Assembly: GCF_030272615.1 (NCBI RefSeq)
Contig: NC_081412.1
Location: 477,809,657 to 477,873,656, forward strand
From: Cryptomeria japonica
Taxonomy: Eukaryota > Streptophyta > Pinopsida > Cupressales > Cupressaceae
DNA: 64,000 nucleotides
Reading direction: 5' to 3'
Part shown: piece by piece, positions 1-11,906 of the stretch
Layout: every line of letters begins with the position of its first letter
Position numbering within the stretch: the first letter of the stretch is position 1
Made by a program: the position numbers and the translations under genes
The notes under the pieces: generated by a model
What the model saw: the letters and a program-made list of their open reading frames with translations, nothing else
Told to the model about the DNA's origin: nothing
The model's database searches: none

Positions 1-1512
1 TCCCTCTTTGAGATCGCCCCCCCTCTCCTTATGACCTGGATTGTGAGGATGAGGCTCTTCTTGAGGATAATGATCTCCTGCAATATGATTCCCTCCTAAG
101 GACTGATCATTTAGGACTTTTATTTTTTATCTTCATCTGCTTACATGTGGGTGTTCTCATGTTCCCCCATGCTTTCTTTATCTGTTTGTTCCCTCCCGGA
201 TGACCCAAATCACTTCGTAGTTACTTGGATATAGGAGTTTGACTATTTTTATCTATTGTGCTCTCTTGAAGGACCTGAGTTACTCTGTAGGTGCTCAGAT
301 ACAGAGGATTTTATGTTGTCCATATTCCTCTATTTCTTTACCTCCTTCTATTTTTCATATCTTGCTTTTCGACATTCAGGGACGATGCAAAACATTAGGG
401 GCATTCTTTGCTTTCTTCCATGTTGACCCAAATTTTTATTTTATCTTTGTCTTCCTGTGCTCTTCTTTAGATCTGCAAAATTTGGCACTACAATGATACA
501 CCCATCTCATAGTGATACTATATGCATTTTTGACACTGTTATGAATTCTGATGCCTTACTATCGGATCCCCCTATCCTCTTGCATTTCATCTTTTTATGT
601 TGTGGACATATATGTGTCACTATCTCTTGGTGGCATTCCACGAAAACATCTTATTATGTTGATGTGCCACAACTTTTCTTCTCCTTATAATGACATGCCT
701 TCCATGCATATCATTCTAAGGGGGGGCCATCATATCATCATTTTTGCATTTGTGCCTTTAATTTTGTGCTTTTTAATACATTTTCTTTATCATGTGTGCC
801 TAGGTGGGGACCAAACCACTTGATCTTTTCTTTCTAAGATCACCAAGGTGGGGGAAAACTACTTGATCTATTCTAAATATTATCTGAATGGGGGCTAAAC
901 CATCTTTCCAATTTGCATCATCTTTCTTGCCTTGGTAGAGGTCAATCTACTATGTCCCAATTCTAATTTCCCTATCGCATGGCAATCTAGCATGTCGCTA
1001 CCCATGCCGGATAACTTATCTGCCCTATTGCATGGTGATCCAATGCCTTGCTACCCATGTCGGTATATCATTTTTTCCTATCATATGGTTATCCATATCA
1101 GCGTTCCAATTTGCCCTATCGTATGGTCATCCATATCGTCTTATCATGCCCTATCATATGGCTCTCAGCATGGAGCAACACGCTAACCATATTGACATAT
1201 CTTATACCAATGGTAGTTGCCTTGTCTTGTATATTTTCGTCATCAGGGACTTTCCTCCACGACGAGGCTTGTTCTTGTTTCACTTTGTTCCAACTTCTTT
1301 ATTATATCTTATCATCCACTAGGATAGACTACAACTAGCGTGTTGTCAATGTTCCAAGTATCGATTTTATTCTAAAATTCTAGTATCATATCACCAAGGG
1401 CAATTTCGTTTGATCAACGGGCATCTGCTTCCCTATCGCAATATTTTCTCCTCTTCACCTTTTCTACCTTTCCTACTTTAGCTTCGCATCTCTTAATGGA
1501 GACATGCTTGCT
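1..1512 (+). other. 3' internal non-coding part of a plus-strand LTR element
   Basis: No protein family is recognisable on either strand. The stretch is T/C-rich and holds degenerate repeats: around 803-905 three units of about 40 bases repeat a purine run (GGTGGGG, GGTGGGGG, ATGGGGG) followed by ACCACTTGATCT-like sequence; around 965-1180 several units repeat CCCTATCGCATGG-like sequence. It leads directly into a polypurine tract and a probable LTR, so I read it as the 3' untranslated end of an element whose coding part lies left of the window. Short plus-strand ORFs here look like chance reading frames. Confidence 0.4.
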
Positions 1513-1527
1513 AAAGTGGGGGAAAAA
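1513..1527 (+). other. polypurine tract of a plus-strand LTR element
   Basis: AAAGTGGGGGAAAAA lies immediately before a TGTAGAG start. Such a purine run directly 5' of a TG-starting LTR is the usual primer for plus-strand DNA synthesis in Ty3/gypsy elements. Similar purine runs occur upstream at 803-905. Confidence 0.5.
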
Positions 1528-2632
1528 TGTAGAGTCAAAAATATCACCCTCATCACCCTTAGTGGCAATTGTGAGATGTGGCACCTCCCCAACACTGCTT
1601 GGAGGATAGGTTTGCCAACTTGTCCTTTTGTCCATCAAAGAATTCCATGTCAACTTCCCCAGAGGAATTACCAACTTTGTCGATCTAACAGATTCTCGAA
1701 TACAAGTGCGACAGGGAGACATCCACGCAGTGCGCTACCGTCCTGCCAACTTGCTAGCCAGTAGGTGGTCATTGGGATGTTATGACCCGCGCCAAGAAAA
1801 AATCATAACGCCTCCCTGCATGGCCAACGACATTCAAACTCATCCCTTAGCCTATATCCTTGGTTTTGGGACATTTCCAAGAGATCTTTTGGCATATTGG
1901 AGACTGGCTCTTGGAAATTGAAGCTTTTGGAGACATCACCACCATTGTTGTAGGATCATCAAGCTACCAAGTTTACCAAGCATACCAATACTTTCCAAGC
2001 ACTAGGGGAGTAATCTAACTCTATCTTGCATTTCCAATGTCTCGTTTATTTTCTAATTACCAAATAGCATAACATTGTCTTTATATTTGTCTTTGCATTC
2101 CTCTTTATCAGCTTCTTCATTATCTTCCTTTCTCATGGATTTTTGGGTTATCTATGGAGGTGGAAACACCAAAACGGGGATCTGACTTAGGCAGACTCCA
2201 AAACATAACCCCCAAAATTTTCTTTCTTACTTGTGTGCAGGTTGCATTAGAGAAGATTCATCTGGCTGGATGCTTCATAGTGTGGACCTATTGTTTGTCT
2301 ATTCTCTTCCCTTTTCTCCTTCCATTTTATCTTGGTTATTTCGTATATTGCATTTACTAGTCTATCTTCATTACTTTCTATGTTTTATTGCATTATAATT
2401 GCACTTGGAACTTTCTATACGAACTTTGTACCTCGTCCGTATAGGACGACAGCGCGTTGCACTGGCGTCTTAGACCCACGCGCTCATCCTCTGGACAGAG
2501 GTTTGATAGAGTTGTTTGAGAGCCTTGAATTGTGGTTAGTTGTTTAACTATGTTACTTTTTATCCCCTGGCCCAGCCGTGTGCCAGTTCGCAGAGGTATT
2601 AGAAGGACCATTCGCTCTCCGAGGACTCGTCA
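1528..2632 (+). repeat. probable 3' LTR of a plus-strand gypsy-type element
   Basis: It starts TGTAGAG after a polypurine tract and I place the end at CTCGTCA, giving TG...CA ends and about 1.1 kb. Minus-strand copia coding sequence begins a few bases later, which suggests that this element inserted into that copia copy. The matching 5' LTR would be left of the window, so the right edge is an estimate and no target duplication could be checked. Confidence 0.45.
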
Positions 2633-2640
2633 CTCTCTAG

Positions 2641-3913
2641 GTGTCAAATTCCCTCTATTACACTTTCATGTCAAACTTAGTAGCAATATGAGACTTTAGT
2701 TCTCAAATCATATCTTTCCCTTTACTAATAAATAAAATATCATCAACATATAATGCAATGTAGAGAAAATGACACCATTAAATTTATAATAAACATAGTG
2801 ATTTTATTTAGAACACTCAAATCCCAAGCTTAACATATAAATTCTAGTACCACATCTTACAACTGTTTAAGGCCATACAAATATTTCTTCAATTTACAAA
2901 CCAAATTACTTTTACCTTTTACCAAATAATGCTCTAGCTAATATGCCATATAAATTTCCTCCTCTAAATCACCATGAAATAAAGTATTTTTCACATCCAT
3001 TTTCTCAACCTTTATAACATGAGCAACAACAATAGAAAGCAAAATCCCAATGGATGTCATTTTTGCAACAAGATAAAATATATCACCATAATCAACACCC
3101 TCAACCAGGGAGTAGCATTTTGCAAACAAACTTGTTTTTTACTTCTTAATAACTCTATTTAAACCAACCTTTTTCTTGAACACGCATTTACAACCAATAG
3201 GTTTTTATCCTTTAGGAAATGGTATAAGATCCCATGTATCATTCTTTTTTAAAAGCTATCATTTCTTCATCCATAACAATCTTTTAGGATTTTGCATCAT
3301 TCATACCTAATGCCTCTTCTAAAGATCTAGGTTTATTAATATTAGTATTCAAAAAAAAAATACATCTCCAATTATTAGGTGAATACCTTTCTAGTGGGTT
3401 TTCTATGTCTTATAGACCTTCAAACAAGCTGAGTTGGAGGTTCTTCCTTCTCTTATATAGATTCAAAGCTAGAGGAGATCTCCTCAAATTCTTTCCTATC
3501 TAAGGGTCTCACTTTGACTTTTTCAAGCGTAGAAGGAAATTGAATCACATCTTCCTATTTAGTTTGTTCAGGATGTAATGTAACAGAAGGAGGATTAATT
3601 TCTTTAAAAATAATCCTTCTATTGTGTATTACCTTTTGTGCAAGAAGGTCCCAAATCTTGTATCCTGCCACACCATATTTGTATGCGATGAAGATCATAC
3701 ATTTCACAACCTTGTTTTCCAACTTTGTTTGCTTCTCCTTTTGGCACATGTGCATATGCCTCGCAAACAAAAAAATCTAAGATTTCTCAATGAAGGCTTA
3801 TGACACAACCATGCCTCCATACATGTTTTGTCAACAAGAGCTGATGTAGGAGAGTTGTTAATTAGGTAGCAAGCAGTGGCAACAAGTTCATTCCAAAAAA
3901 ATTGTTCTAGACC
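2641..3913 (-). pseudogene. Ty1/copia pol, C-terminal part (linker and reverse transcriptase), decayed
   Basis: Read on the minus strand, this is the continuation of the copia element whose gag and integrase lie at 12978-14867; element 2 sits between the halves. Around 3555-3770 is the integrase C-terminal and linker region. Around 2938-3129 is the RT N-terminal part with a VDVKT-like segment read as KMDVKNTLFHGDLEEEIY. Near 2720-2760 the catalytic motif YVDDILF is preserved. Many stops and frameshifts interrupt the frame, and the frame ends at the border with the putative LTR at about 2640, so the RNase H part is missing here. Non-functional. Confidence 0.75.
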
Positions 3914-3918
3914 AGTAC
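3914..3918. repeat. target-site duplication of element 2, left copy (AGTAC)
   Basis: AGTAC immediately precedes the left LTR of element 2 and recurs directly after its right LTR at 12973-12977. Five-base duplications are typical of Ty3/gypsy integration. The target was the integrase region of a copia element. Confidence 0.85.
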
Positions 3919-4973
3919 TGTCGTGGTTGTGAAGTGTGATACTTGCAACTGCAACACAAACACTAAATAGATCATTACAAGCATGGTTAGAAAATTCAAA
4001 GCAAATGAAAGATAAACCATGACAAAGCGATCTATCACCTCCTAAGATATGCGAGTGTGGATTTGCTCTCAGATCTGGATAAGCAATTCCAGTGACTTGA
4101 GTACACCTAGATGGAGGATTTGAAATGATGATGATGCAATTAAGCTAGAAAAGAGATTGATTAAGCTACATGATTCAACAATTATGCTAGAAAATAATTA
4201 AATTAAGCTAGATCTAAGATGCAATTGCCTATGATAATAATGCTCAAATGATATGCTAAAATGGATATGCCTATAATAACAATGCCTAAGATGCAAATGA
4301 GATGGGATGTTTTGTGCTCCAACATGGTGGGATATTTATAGGATTTCCAAGGCCATGGGTGAGGTGGCAGGAATCAATGGTCAAGATTGAGTCTGAAGAT
4401 ATCAAGGGTGAAATTGGAGGAGGTTGGAGAAGAGGTTGGAGGAAGGGACACTTGTCATCTCTGTGGTGACAACTGTCAAGGAGCCTTTCTCATGAGAGGG
4501 AAAGTGTCCAAGAGAGGAGACATGTGGCCCAAAATACCATGTGTCTCAAGGGGAGAGTGTCCACACCATAGCAGGTTAGGATAAGGAGGTTGGGATGTGC
4601 AAGATAGGATAAGATTAGTTAAACCCAGGGTTAGATGGAATGGGTTAGGTTTAGGAGTGGGAATTTAAATTTAAAAATTCAAATAATAGGAAAAAGATAA
4701 TTAACTTTCAACAACTCATAAATTGATTTGTTTTAATTAATTAGGAAATTAGAAGAAATGAATTTGATGGGGGAGGATTAATTAATTTGAATTAATTAAT
4801 CAAAGGGGACTATTGAAATGAACCTATTAAATAAATCCTTAGATTTATTAATAAGTAGATGAGTGGGAGAATTTAATCAAATTGCTAATGAATTCAATTA
4901 AATTGGGAAGAAGGATTAATTAAATAATTGCTTATTCAATTAATTATCTTCAGACCATTTTTAGGTGTATACA
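3919..4973 (-). repeat. 3' LTR of element 2
   Basis: It matches 11907-12972 along its whole length. In element sense it starts TGTATACACC and ends at a CA; on the plus strand it reads TGTCGTGG to GTATACA. About 1055 bases. It contains several AT-rich palindromic stretches (4690-4930) like those in the LTR of element 1. Confidence 0.85.
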
Positions 4974-4988
4974 TTCTGCCCCTCTTTG
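4974..4988 (-). other. polypurine tract of element 2
   Basis: In element sense AAAGAGGGGCAGAA directly precedes the TGTATACACC start of the 3' LTR. Element 1 has the matching AAAGAGGGACAAAA at the same place. Confidence 0.75.
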
Positions 4989-6590
4989 AAGCAAGGTGTG
5001 ATGACACGTTGATTCAAAGAATAATTTCATTTTGATGATGATATTGGTTTGATAGGATGCCCCAGATATTGATTGATAAATTGTGGTACGATTATGCCCC
5101 CTCGGGAGATCAATTGAGATAATTAACTTTTGGAGTGTTTGGATGATTGCGAAATTGATGTCCCAATTAGAAATGAGTTGATTCTGTGACATTGATTGAT
5201 GAAAGTGTGAGCTCTTTGATCATGATGGTGTGGTTCTTGATGATTGATAGAGCTTGATAAATTTCGACAAGATTGATTAGTTTGATAAGATCGAGATTTA
5301 GTCTGGTTTTAGGAATGACACCTCTTGTATAAGACAAAGATGATCAAAAGCATTTGGTTTCACGAACGATATATCCTGTATAAGACTTGATCAGAATGTC
5401 TAGTTCCCGGAAAGATACATCCTATATAAGACATGATAGAATAGATCAGATGCGATCGATAAATAGAATGGATAAGGTTGATTGGATAAAGAACTAACAT
5501 TTTGTTGATACTAGGTTGTGGGATGATTTAGATATGTTGATGTTGGTATGAGATAGATTTAGCCTTGGATAAGATGATCTTGTGGGATCCCATGCAAGAA
5601 TGAAATGCAAGCTAAATGCCAATACAAATGTTAATGAAATGCAAAGCTGTGATTAGACCAGTCACTGGGTTATTGCGTTTTGTCATCATTGAGCTTTTGA
5701 AAATGTGGGAAGTGAGTGCAAACATCGATGGTATAATTAAACCATGATGACATGAGCACTTCTTTCCTGGATTTTGATATTGCAAGTTAGCACAAGCATC
5801 GAGATATAATTAAACCAAGATGACCTGAGTGTTGGTTGCATAAAACAGGCTGTATTAACCATTGCTATATGCAAATCGGAAATATCTTCGATGATACTCC
5901 GATGATCATGTCCTGAGACAAATTTGCACATAGTAATGATTAATTTATAGACATAAGACAAGAAAAATATCATGTTTCATCCTTGTTCCTCTAGTCAAAG
6001 ACATCCGGGAGTCACTCAGAAATCATGATAGTGAAAATCAATAGTAAAGTTGAACCAAAGTGTTGAAAGCAGTATCCAAAAGATATCATCCATTAAAAAA
6101 TGTGTGATGTGCTTAGACTAACGTGTGATAGCTTTATGGTTAACAATTTGATCTCATGTTCAATGTTGGATGTGTCTCCGTGTTTTCGCTTGACAAGTGT
6201 TGTCTAACTATTGTTTTACCTATTTGATTAAGCTCAAAATGATCGTAAATTTTGCCCCCAGCTAGGTGTAGGATTTTGCCCCAACCCTAGAAATAAAGTC
6301 ATTATGATATACCCAATGATCCAACCATGGCAAGAAATCAACTGCGATGTCTACATATATAGAAAGGCTTATTATGGATATGAACAATGCTGATGGAAAA
6401 TGAATGCAAGAGGAAAGATGTAGGAACTAATAGATGGAAGAGCTAGATGATAAATAGTGCCTATTTGCCAAGTTTTCACCATTTGTTTTTACTGCACTTT
6501 TTCTCATATTTGATTTTTTTTTTTTGGATTTTTTTGCTTTTTCACTGTTTTTGGATGTTTCTAATTTTTTAGAGATAAAACTTCTTTAGA
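4989..6590 (-). other. 3' non-coding region of element 2
   Basis: No coding sequence is recognised. It holds blocks shared with element 1: TTATGCCCCCTCGGGAGAT near 5093-5112 (element 1 near 36651-36669), GTCATCATTGAGCTT near 5680-5696 (element 1 near 40300-40314), and CTAGTCAAAGACATCC near 5991-6006 (element 1 near 40531 and 40560). Near 5310-5430 a unit with CCTGTATAAGAC-like sequence is repeated about three times. One bulged hairpin lies at 6452-6484, next to a T-rich run. No antisense PMD gene is present, unlike element 1. Confidence 0.6.
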
Positions 6591-6599
6591 TGCATGCTA

Positions 6600-7389
6600 T
6601 TGATGGGTTCCTCGAGCTGATCCCCGTCTTGTGTTGATAGATGATATGCTCATGACCCAAATACTGTTGTGACCACAAATGGTCCTAACCAGTTTGGTTC
6701 AAACTTCCCTTTCTTTTCTCGATCTGCTTGGTTGCGTGGATTTTCTTTGAGTACTAGTTCCCAACTTGAAATGCCCTCGATTTGACCTTGTGATTGTAAC
6801 TGCGACACATTCTTTGTTGATATACCTTTAAATGATCAAAGGCATTTTGTCTTCATTCATGAATCAATTCTAACTCTTGCAATCTAGATACTCATTGTTC
6901 TTCATCTGTGATAATGGTCATGGGTATTCCATAATGACATATGATGTAGTTCAAAATAAATGCAGTAATTTGTTTTCCTATGATATTGATGAGAGGTACT
7001 GCCTCAATCCATTTTGTGAAATATTATGTAGCTACAAGAATGAATTTGTGACCATTAGATGAAGAAGGATTTATCTTTCCTACTAGATCATGAAGACCCC
7101 ATTGGCAGAAAGGCCAAGATGTTGCCAAAGCATGAAGTTCTTTTGTTGATGCATGAATCAAATTTCCATGGAGCTAACATTGTTTGCATGTTTTAGCTAC
7201 TTGAAAAGAATCTCGTTCCATAGTTGGCCAATAATAGCCCAAGCGTATGAGTTTTTTCGAAAGGGTAAGGCCACTTGAATGAGTGCCACAAATGTCGTTA
7301 TGGACTTCATTTAAAGCCTTCTTAGATTCTTCTTGCTCAAGACATCTTAAAAGAGTACCATCCAGACCTTGTTTAAAAAGGGTATCCAC
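6600..7389 (-). pseudogene. integrase fragment of element 2
   Basis: The zinc-binding N-terminal domain is clear: histidines in HNDICGTHSSG, then GYYWPTMERD and CKQC. It continues into WPFCQWGL and HKFILVATYYFTKWIEA, the start of the catalytic core. It then breaks up with stops, and after about 6960 the sequence jumps to the C-terminal region (GKFEPNW-like, near 6690). The rest of the DDE core is missing. It lies downstream of the archaeal-type RNase H, the usual Tat order. Confidence 0.75.
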
Positions 7390-7608
7390 GACGAGAGTAT
7401 AATGGGAGGATTGGCAAATAAAGTTTCTCTTTTGATTCTTTGATAAGTCTGAAGGGAGTGTGTTATCTTTCAGGTATGTGTAAGTTTATCCATAGCGGGA
7501 GGAATCATGCCCAACAAGGTGACAAATAGTTTGGGAATCAAGACAATTATGTACAAGGTAAAACAACTCTTCTACCATGAATTTGTAACGCTCTTGATTT
7601 TTCTGTGT

Positions 7609-8028
7609 CTAAAGGAGAGAAGCAAGTGTTTCCATGGCATCTGTTGCTTTATTGTCATTCCTTGGAATTTGTTGAAAAGTTATTTCTACAAAATATTTCT
7701 TGACATCATCAACCATCTTCTTATAAGGCATTAACTTTTCATCCCTTGTTTGGTAATCATCATTAATTTGATTGATGGCGAGCTGAGAGTCTCCAAAGAC
7801 TTGAAGTTGTGTAATGTTCCATTCTATAGCCATTTTTATCCCTGTAACCAAAGCTTCATATTCTGATGTATTGTTGGTGCATGGAAAACTTAATTTGTAT
7901 GCTTTTGGAATTGTATGACCTTGTGGTGTGATGAATAGAATGCCTTCTCCTGATCCATGTTGTGTTCTATTATTGATGTATGCTCCTGGACTGATATTTG
8001 GGTGATGTATAATAAGATATGGATCCAA
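7609..8028 (-). pseudogene. archaeal-type RNase H of element 2 (Tat marker domain)
   Basis: The reading includes GILFITPQGHTIP, SFPCTNNTSEYEALVTGI, VFGDSQLAINQI and IPRNDNKATDAMETLASLL: the order of acidic residues of the additional RNase H found in Tat-lineage gypsy elements. It is joined in frame to the linker at SPGA followed by YINNRTQHG, with no reverse transcriptase between them. The equivalent segment in element 1 (about 42850-43260) is about two-thirds identical by eye. Confidence 0.8.
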
Positions 8029-8029
8029 C

Positions 8030-8990
8030 CCTGAAATGTCTGCATATGACTAGGTAAAATTGATTTGCCATCTTTTAAAGGGTTCCAAATATTTTTGCCT
8101 TGCTAGTTCTAATAGAGAATTTGCTGGATATAGATTAGTTGTGCCCATGGTAACTGCCTTTGTTGGTTCTATCAAGATATATGACCTCTCTTGATAAAAT
8201 TTAGGTAAGGTGTCAAATCTCCCATCTTTCAGTGCCTCGAAGAGGTTTTCACCGTTAGATGCCTCCTTTCTTTTTAGTTTTTCTCGGTCTAATGCTGCCA
8301 AGAAATGGTTTTCAGCATTAGACCTGATATTCTTTTCTTGATTTTCACTTTTGCGACTAGGAGATTTGGCACCCACTTGACTAGAAGATACGTTAGCAGA
8401 ATCCCTAGTGAAATTTGTTGCGGGATTGATTTCATTAAGATATAAGGATATGGCATGGTCATTAGGTAAGGTATTAATGGCAGTATGTCTTTCATTTTCC
8501 CAGTCCATAGGTTCAAGAGAGATTAAGGGCAAAGCATTCTTAGGGTGAATTGTTTCAAAGATATTAGGGGTCATGATAGAGATGTCAGAGCTTTCAATAT
8601 GCATTTCAATGTCTAAAACGATACTCTTGTCAGAATGACCTCTTGCAGGTAGCTCCTGATTGTCCTCAATTAAGTCCAAGTCAACCGAATGTGATTTTGA
8701 TTCAAGTGGTCTAGTTACTAATGTTTTTCCTGCATACATGTGAACTATATCGACACCTACATCTTCTTCATCCCTTTCAATTTCAAGTTGCTCTTGTTTG
8801 TTTTTTCTTGATAGCAAATATTCGTCATTCCCTCGATCTCTTAGCTGCATTTGTTTTTCCATGCTTGACAAAATTGATGCAAATGATTGTTCCTTGGATT
8901 GTGTGCTTGAAGATGCTACCTCTCTATTATGTGGAAGAATGACCTCTTGAGTTGATTTCAGATTACTACAACACTGTAATGGATTTGAGT
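8030..8990 (-). pseudogene. protease-to-RT linker of element 2
   Basis: An acidic, low-complexity linker of about 270 residues, ending in FKRWQINFT, a TAG stop at 8050-8052 and then SYADISGLDP. Element 1 has the same segment with tryptophan at the stop position (FAWSYADMPGLDP), so the stop is probably a TGG to TAG change. Two repeats of a peptide of the form [GA]-E-N-x3-A lie at 8230-8254 and 8289-8321; the DNA under them folds as bulged hairpins (see findings). Confidence 0.65.
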
Positions 8991-9797
8991 CTGCTGAGAT
9001 CGTGATTTCCTGCCCATTGTAGGGAAATTTTAGGCACTAATGACATGTTGATAGAATATCCTTTATGTCATGTTTCCATGGTCTTCCCAAGAGTATCTTG
9101 TATGGTAAGTCCCAGTTTAGAACTTGGCATGTTGTGTCTTTCTACAAAGGTCCCACGTTGATGGGTAATATCACCACTCCTTTAGAGGAACACTCTTCTT
9201 CTTCATATGCTTTGATGGTGATCTTTTTCCGGGGATCCACTCCATGTTCTGAATAACCTAGAGCACGGACAAGACTCAAAGAGCAAATGTTTAAGCCAAC
9301 TCCCCATCTATTAGGACCCGTTTGATGAGCATTCTATGAATGAGGACTTCAATTCGCAAGGGAGCATTATGGGGATGTTGCAAGGAATCAATGCTTAGAT
9401 ATGAAGGAGATGGGCTTTGAATAGGATCCTCTGAAATAGGTTTGATGGCCATTATGGATATCCCTTGGGGAACTTCATCTTTGGGTGTATTGTTTGGTGA
9501 GGATGCTATGGAAGGTTCTTGCAAGTTTTTAAGAGGTGTAGGAATATATGCCTTTGGAGAGTCAATTTTCTTATGGAGGGATGAGCCATTGCTAGACATA
9601 GGTGCGCGATTTTGATCTTCCTCAGCAAGATCCTTTAAGGATCTCTTTAAGAGTTGCATAAAAGAACCACCTTTCTTTGAATATGTATTTGAATCCTTGT
9701 GAGGCTTTGACATAGTTGGATTTTGATTTTCGACTTGTTTGATTTCTTTGATATGTTGGCTTGTTATGTGTTTTGGTATTTTGTTTCGGTATGCCAT
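8990..9797 (-). pseudogene. gag remnant and protease of element 2
   Basis: The ORF from 9797 encodes about 130 polar residues rich in Ser, Pro and Lys, then NAPLRIEVLIHRM and KRVLIDG, the start of the aspartic protease. A small deletion right after the DG shifts the frame; LNICSLS and KITIKAYEEEECSSKG continue in another frame to LLGRPW near 9080. Element 1 has about 800 residues before the protease, including the capsid-like core; those are absent here. The gene is therefore a shortened, broken gag-protease. Confidence 0.65.
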
Positions 9798-11886
9798 GTT
9801 GCTATGATCTTTAGCTATTTCAAAAGTTTTTTATTTCCGTTTCTGCGATCTTATGTCTTTGCGCTCTAGTTAAAATGGGCATACACATGTGTTGGATATT
9901 GTGCAAGGATTCGATTGTCTAAAAGTTGTTTCGATAAGTGATCAATTGTCAAGGTAGATATGATAGAGTGATATAACACAAAAAGAGGATTCAAGTGTTT
10001 AAAAGTTTGCAAGTTTTTTGATCTTCGGTTTTGGAGTGCAATGATGATTTTTGGTAAAAACCAAGTCCAATAGGAACAATATATCCTACGATGTGGGACA
10101 AGGTTATCTTGACCAAATGTTGTAGTTTCGTGATAGAGGATGATAGATCCTAATGAGAAACTATGTTTAAGTGATCAGTTTACCAAAGAGGGTGATAATG
10201 CACTTTGAGATGTTTAAATCTAAACTTGTTGAGGGTGACTACTTGAAAATCTTGAGGTGTCTATTTCTAGAATCTGATTTGACAGATGATAACCTGACCA
10301 AGCGAACCAAGAAGACAATCTAAGCACAAAGTGACAGATATCAGGTGTTTATGCTCATTGTAAATTGACCAACCAAAAATGATAGATCTGAAAAAGGCAT
10401 ACAAAAATGACAGCTCTAGACTGACAGATACAAAAATTCATATGACAGTTTAGACAAACCCAGACGATAATTTATTCAGGCCCATACGATAAAATAGAAA
10501 TATCGCATGACAAATGCACAAACTCGTACGAGCTTTCTCAAAGAACCGGATGACAAAAGATAACACAAAAACCTCTATAAAATTGATTCGTACAACAATT
10601 CTCACTGGACCAGATGATAAACTAGATTTATCATACAAAAAACTAGAAACTCGTACGACTGAAGACAACATAGAGACAAATTTTGTTTGGACAGATTTTG
10701 GATCAATGAAGTTTGATGTTTTGCTTCTATTTTCTAGTTTTTAGATGCCTAATTTTCTGTTTCAGGGATCAAGACACAACAAACAAATGATATGATATGC
10801 AATCTCAAGCAAAACATGCTAAATCCTATGGAAATTTGGCTGAGAGATAAAACCTTTTCTTGCAAACTTAGGTACACACCCAATAGCTAATCAGAATACA
10901 ACCGCTGAGTCTCACGCAATGGATTCTCAATGCCATATTATCCGACTCCAAATGCTTCGAAGGTGAATCGGGTAGCTTCTAATTTTAATCAGAACTAGTA
11001 AGGGATTTGTTCAGCGCGTCGAGGTATAAACTCAATTAAGAGGTCATCCAGCCTTGAAAACCAAGGTTTGATATACCCAAAGGTATAGAGGAGAGCTATT
11101 CCCGAGCACTATCGTTGACTTGATTTTCATCAAATCACGTTTATTTTATAGTGGGTTGGAGTACTTGGCGTTAGCCGTTCCCACTTGGGTTGTTCCCCTC
11201 TCACCGACCTTAATGGCTTTGGCCTTATAGGCTCCTCGGGAGGGCAAGTCCGCTAAAGATATGCACTATTGAAAGAAAAAGATGAGTCTGGATTTTTTAT
11301 CACCTAAGAAAGGTGACAGCATACTCGCCTATCATTAAAACACATAAGACATGTTTGTTCATTTCCATTAGAAAAATAAGTGTGCCTAGAAAAACTTAAG
11401 GAGTACACAAAGTTTGGTTGAGTTCTTTTAGGCAAACTGCAAGATAGATACGTTAGTAGTCATGTTGTTTTGATGAAATGAATCTTTGACAAGCATAATC
11501 TTTGATAAATCATCCTACAAAAACTAGTTAGGCTGTCAAAAAACTCACAAATAGACCAAGGTTAGCATTAGTAATAATCAAATTGAAGCATGAAAACCCT
11601 AAAATGCAATCTGTTTTAAAAACATAGAAGAAGAATTTCGTACGACAATATTTACCTGTTCGTACAAGTATTCTTACGTGATCGTATAAGAGCAAAAAGG
11701 AGCTCATACGAGTATTGTGTATGCTTACAAGCTCGTACGAGTATTATAGAATGCTTGTCTAAGTACACAAAGGAACTCATACGAGGCTGAAAAGTAACTC
11801 GTAGGAGATTCTGAATTAGACCCGACTAGAAATCTACTAGATTGAAGATTTGATGATTCTTAAGAGGCCAAAAATGAGATTTACGA
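9798..11886 (-). other. leader of element 2 with two clusters of a CTCGTACGAG-type motif
   Basis: Non-coding region between primer-binding site and gag. Two clusters of a short CpG-containing, partly palindromic motif (best form CTCGTACGAG) lie at about 10460-10665 and 11636-11815. Between them, 11141-11263 is a block similar to the leader of element 1 (TATAGTGG...CCACTTGGGT...GT, then AAGTCCGCTAAAGAT). The small ORFs here overlap the motif clusters and look accidental. Confidence 0.6.
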
Positions 11887-11903
11887 CCCCACGGTGGGTG
11901 CCA
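11887..11903 (-). other. primer-binding site of element 2
   Basis: In element sense TGGCACCCACCGTGGGG follows the 5' LTR after the bases TTT. It begins with TGG, the complement of a tRNA CCA end. Element 1 has TGGCACGCCTGGTGGGAC at the same place, so the two use similar but not identical primers. I did not identify the tRNA. Confidence 0.65.
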
Positions 11904-11906
11904 AAA

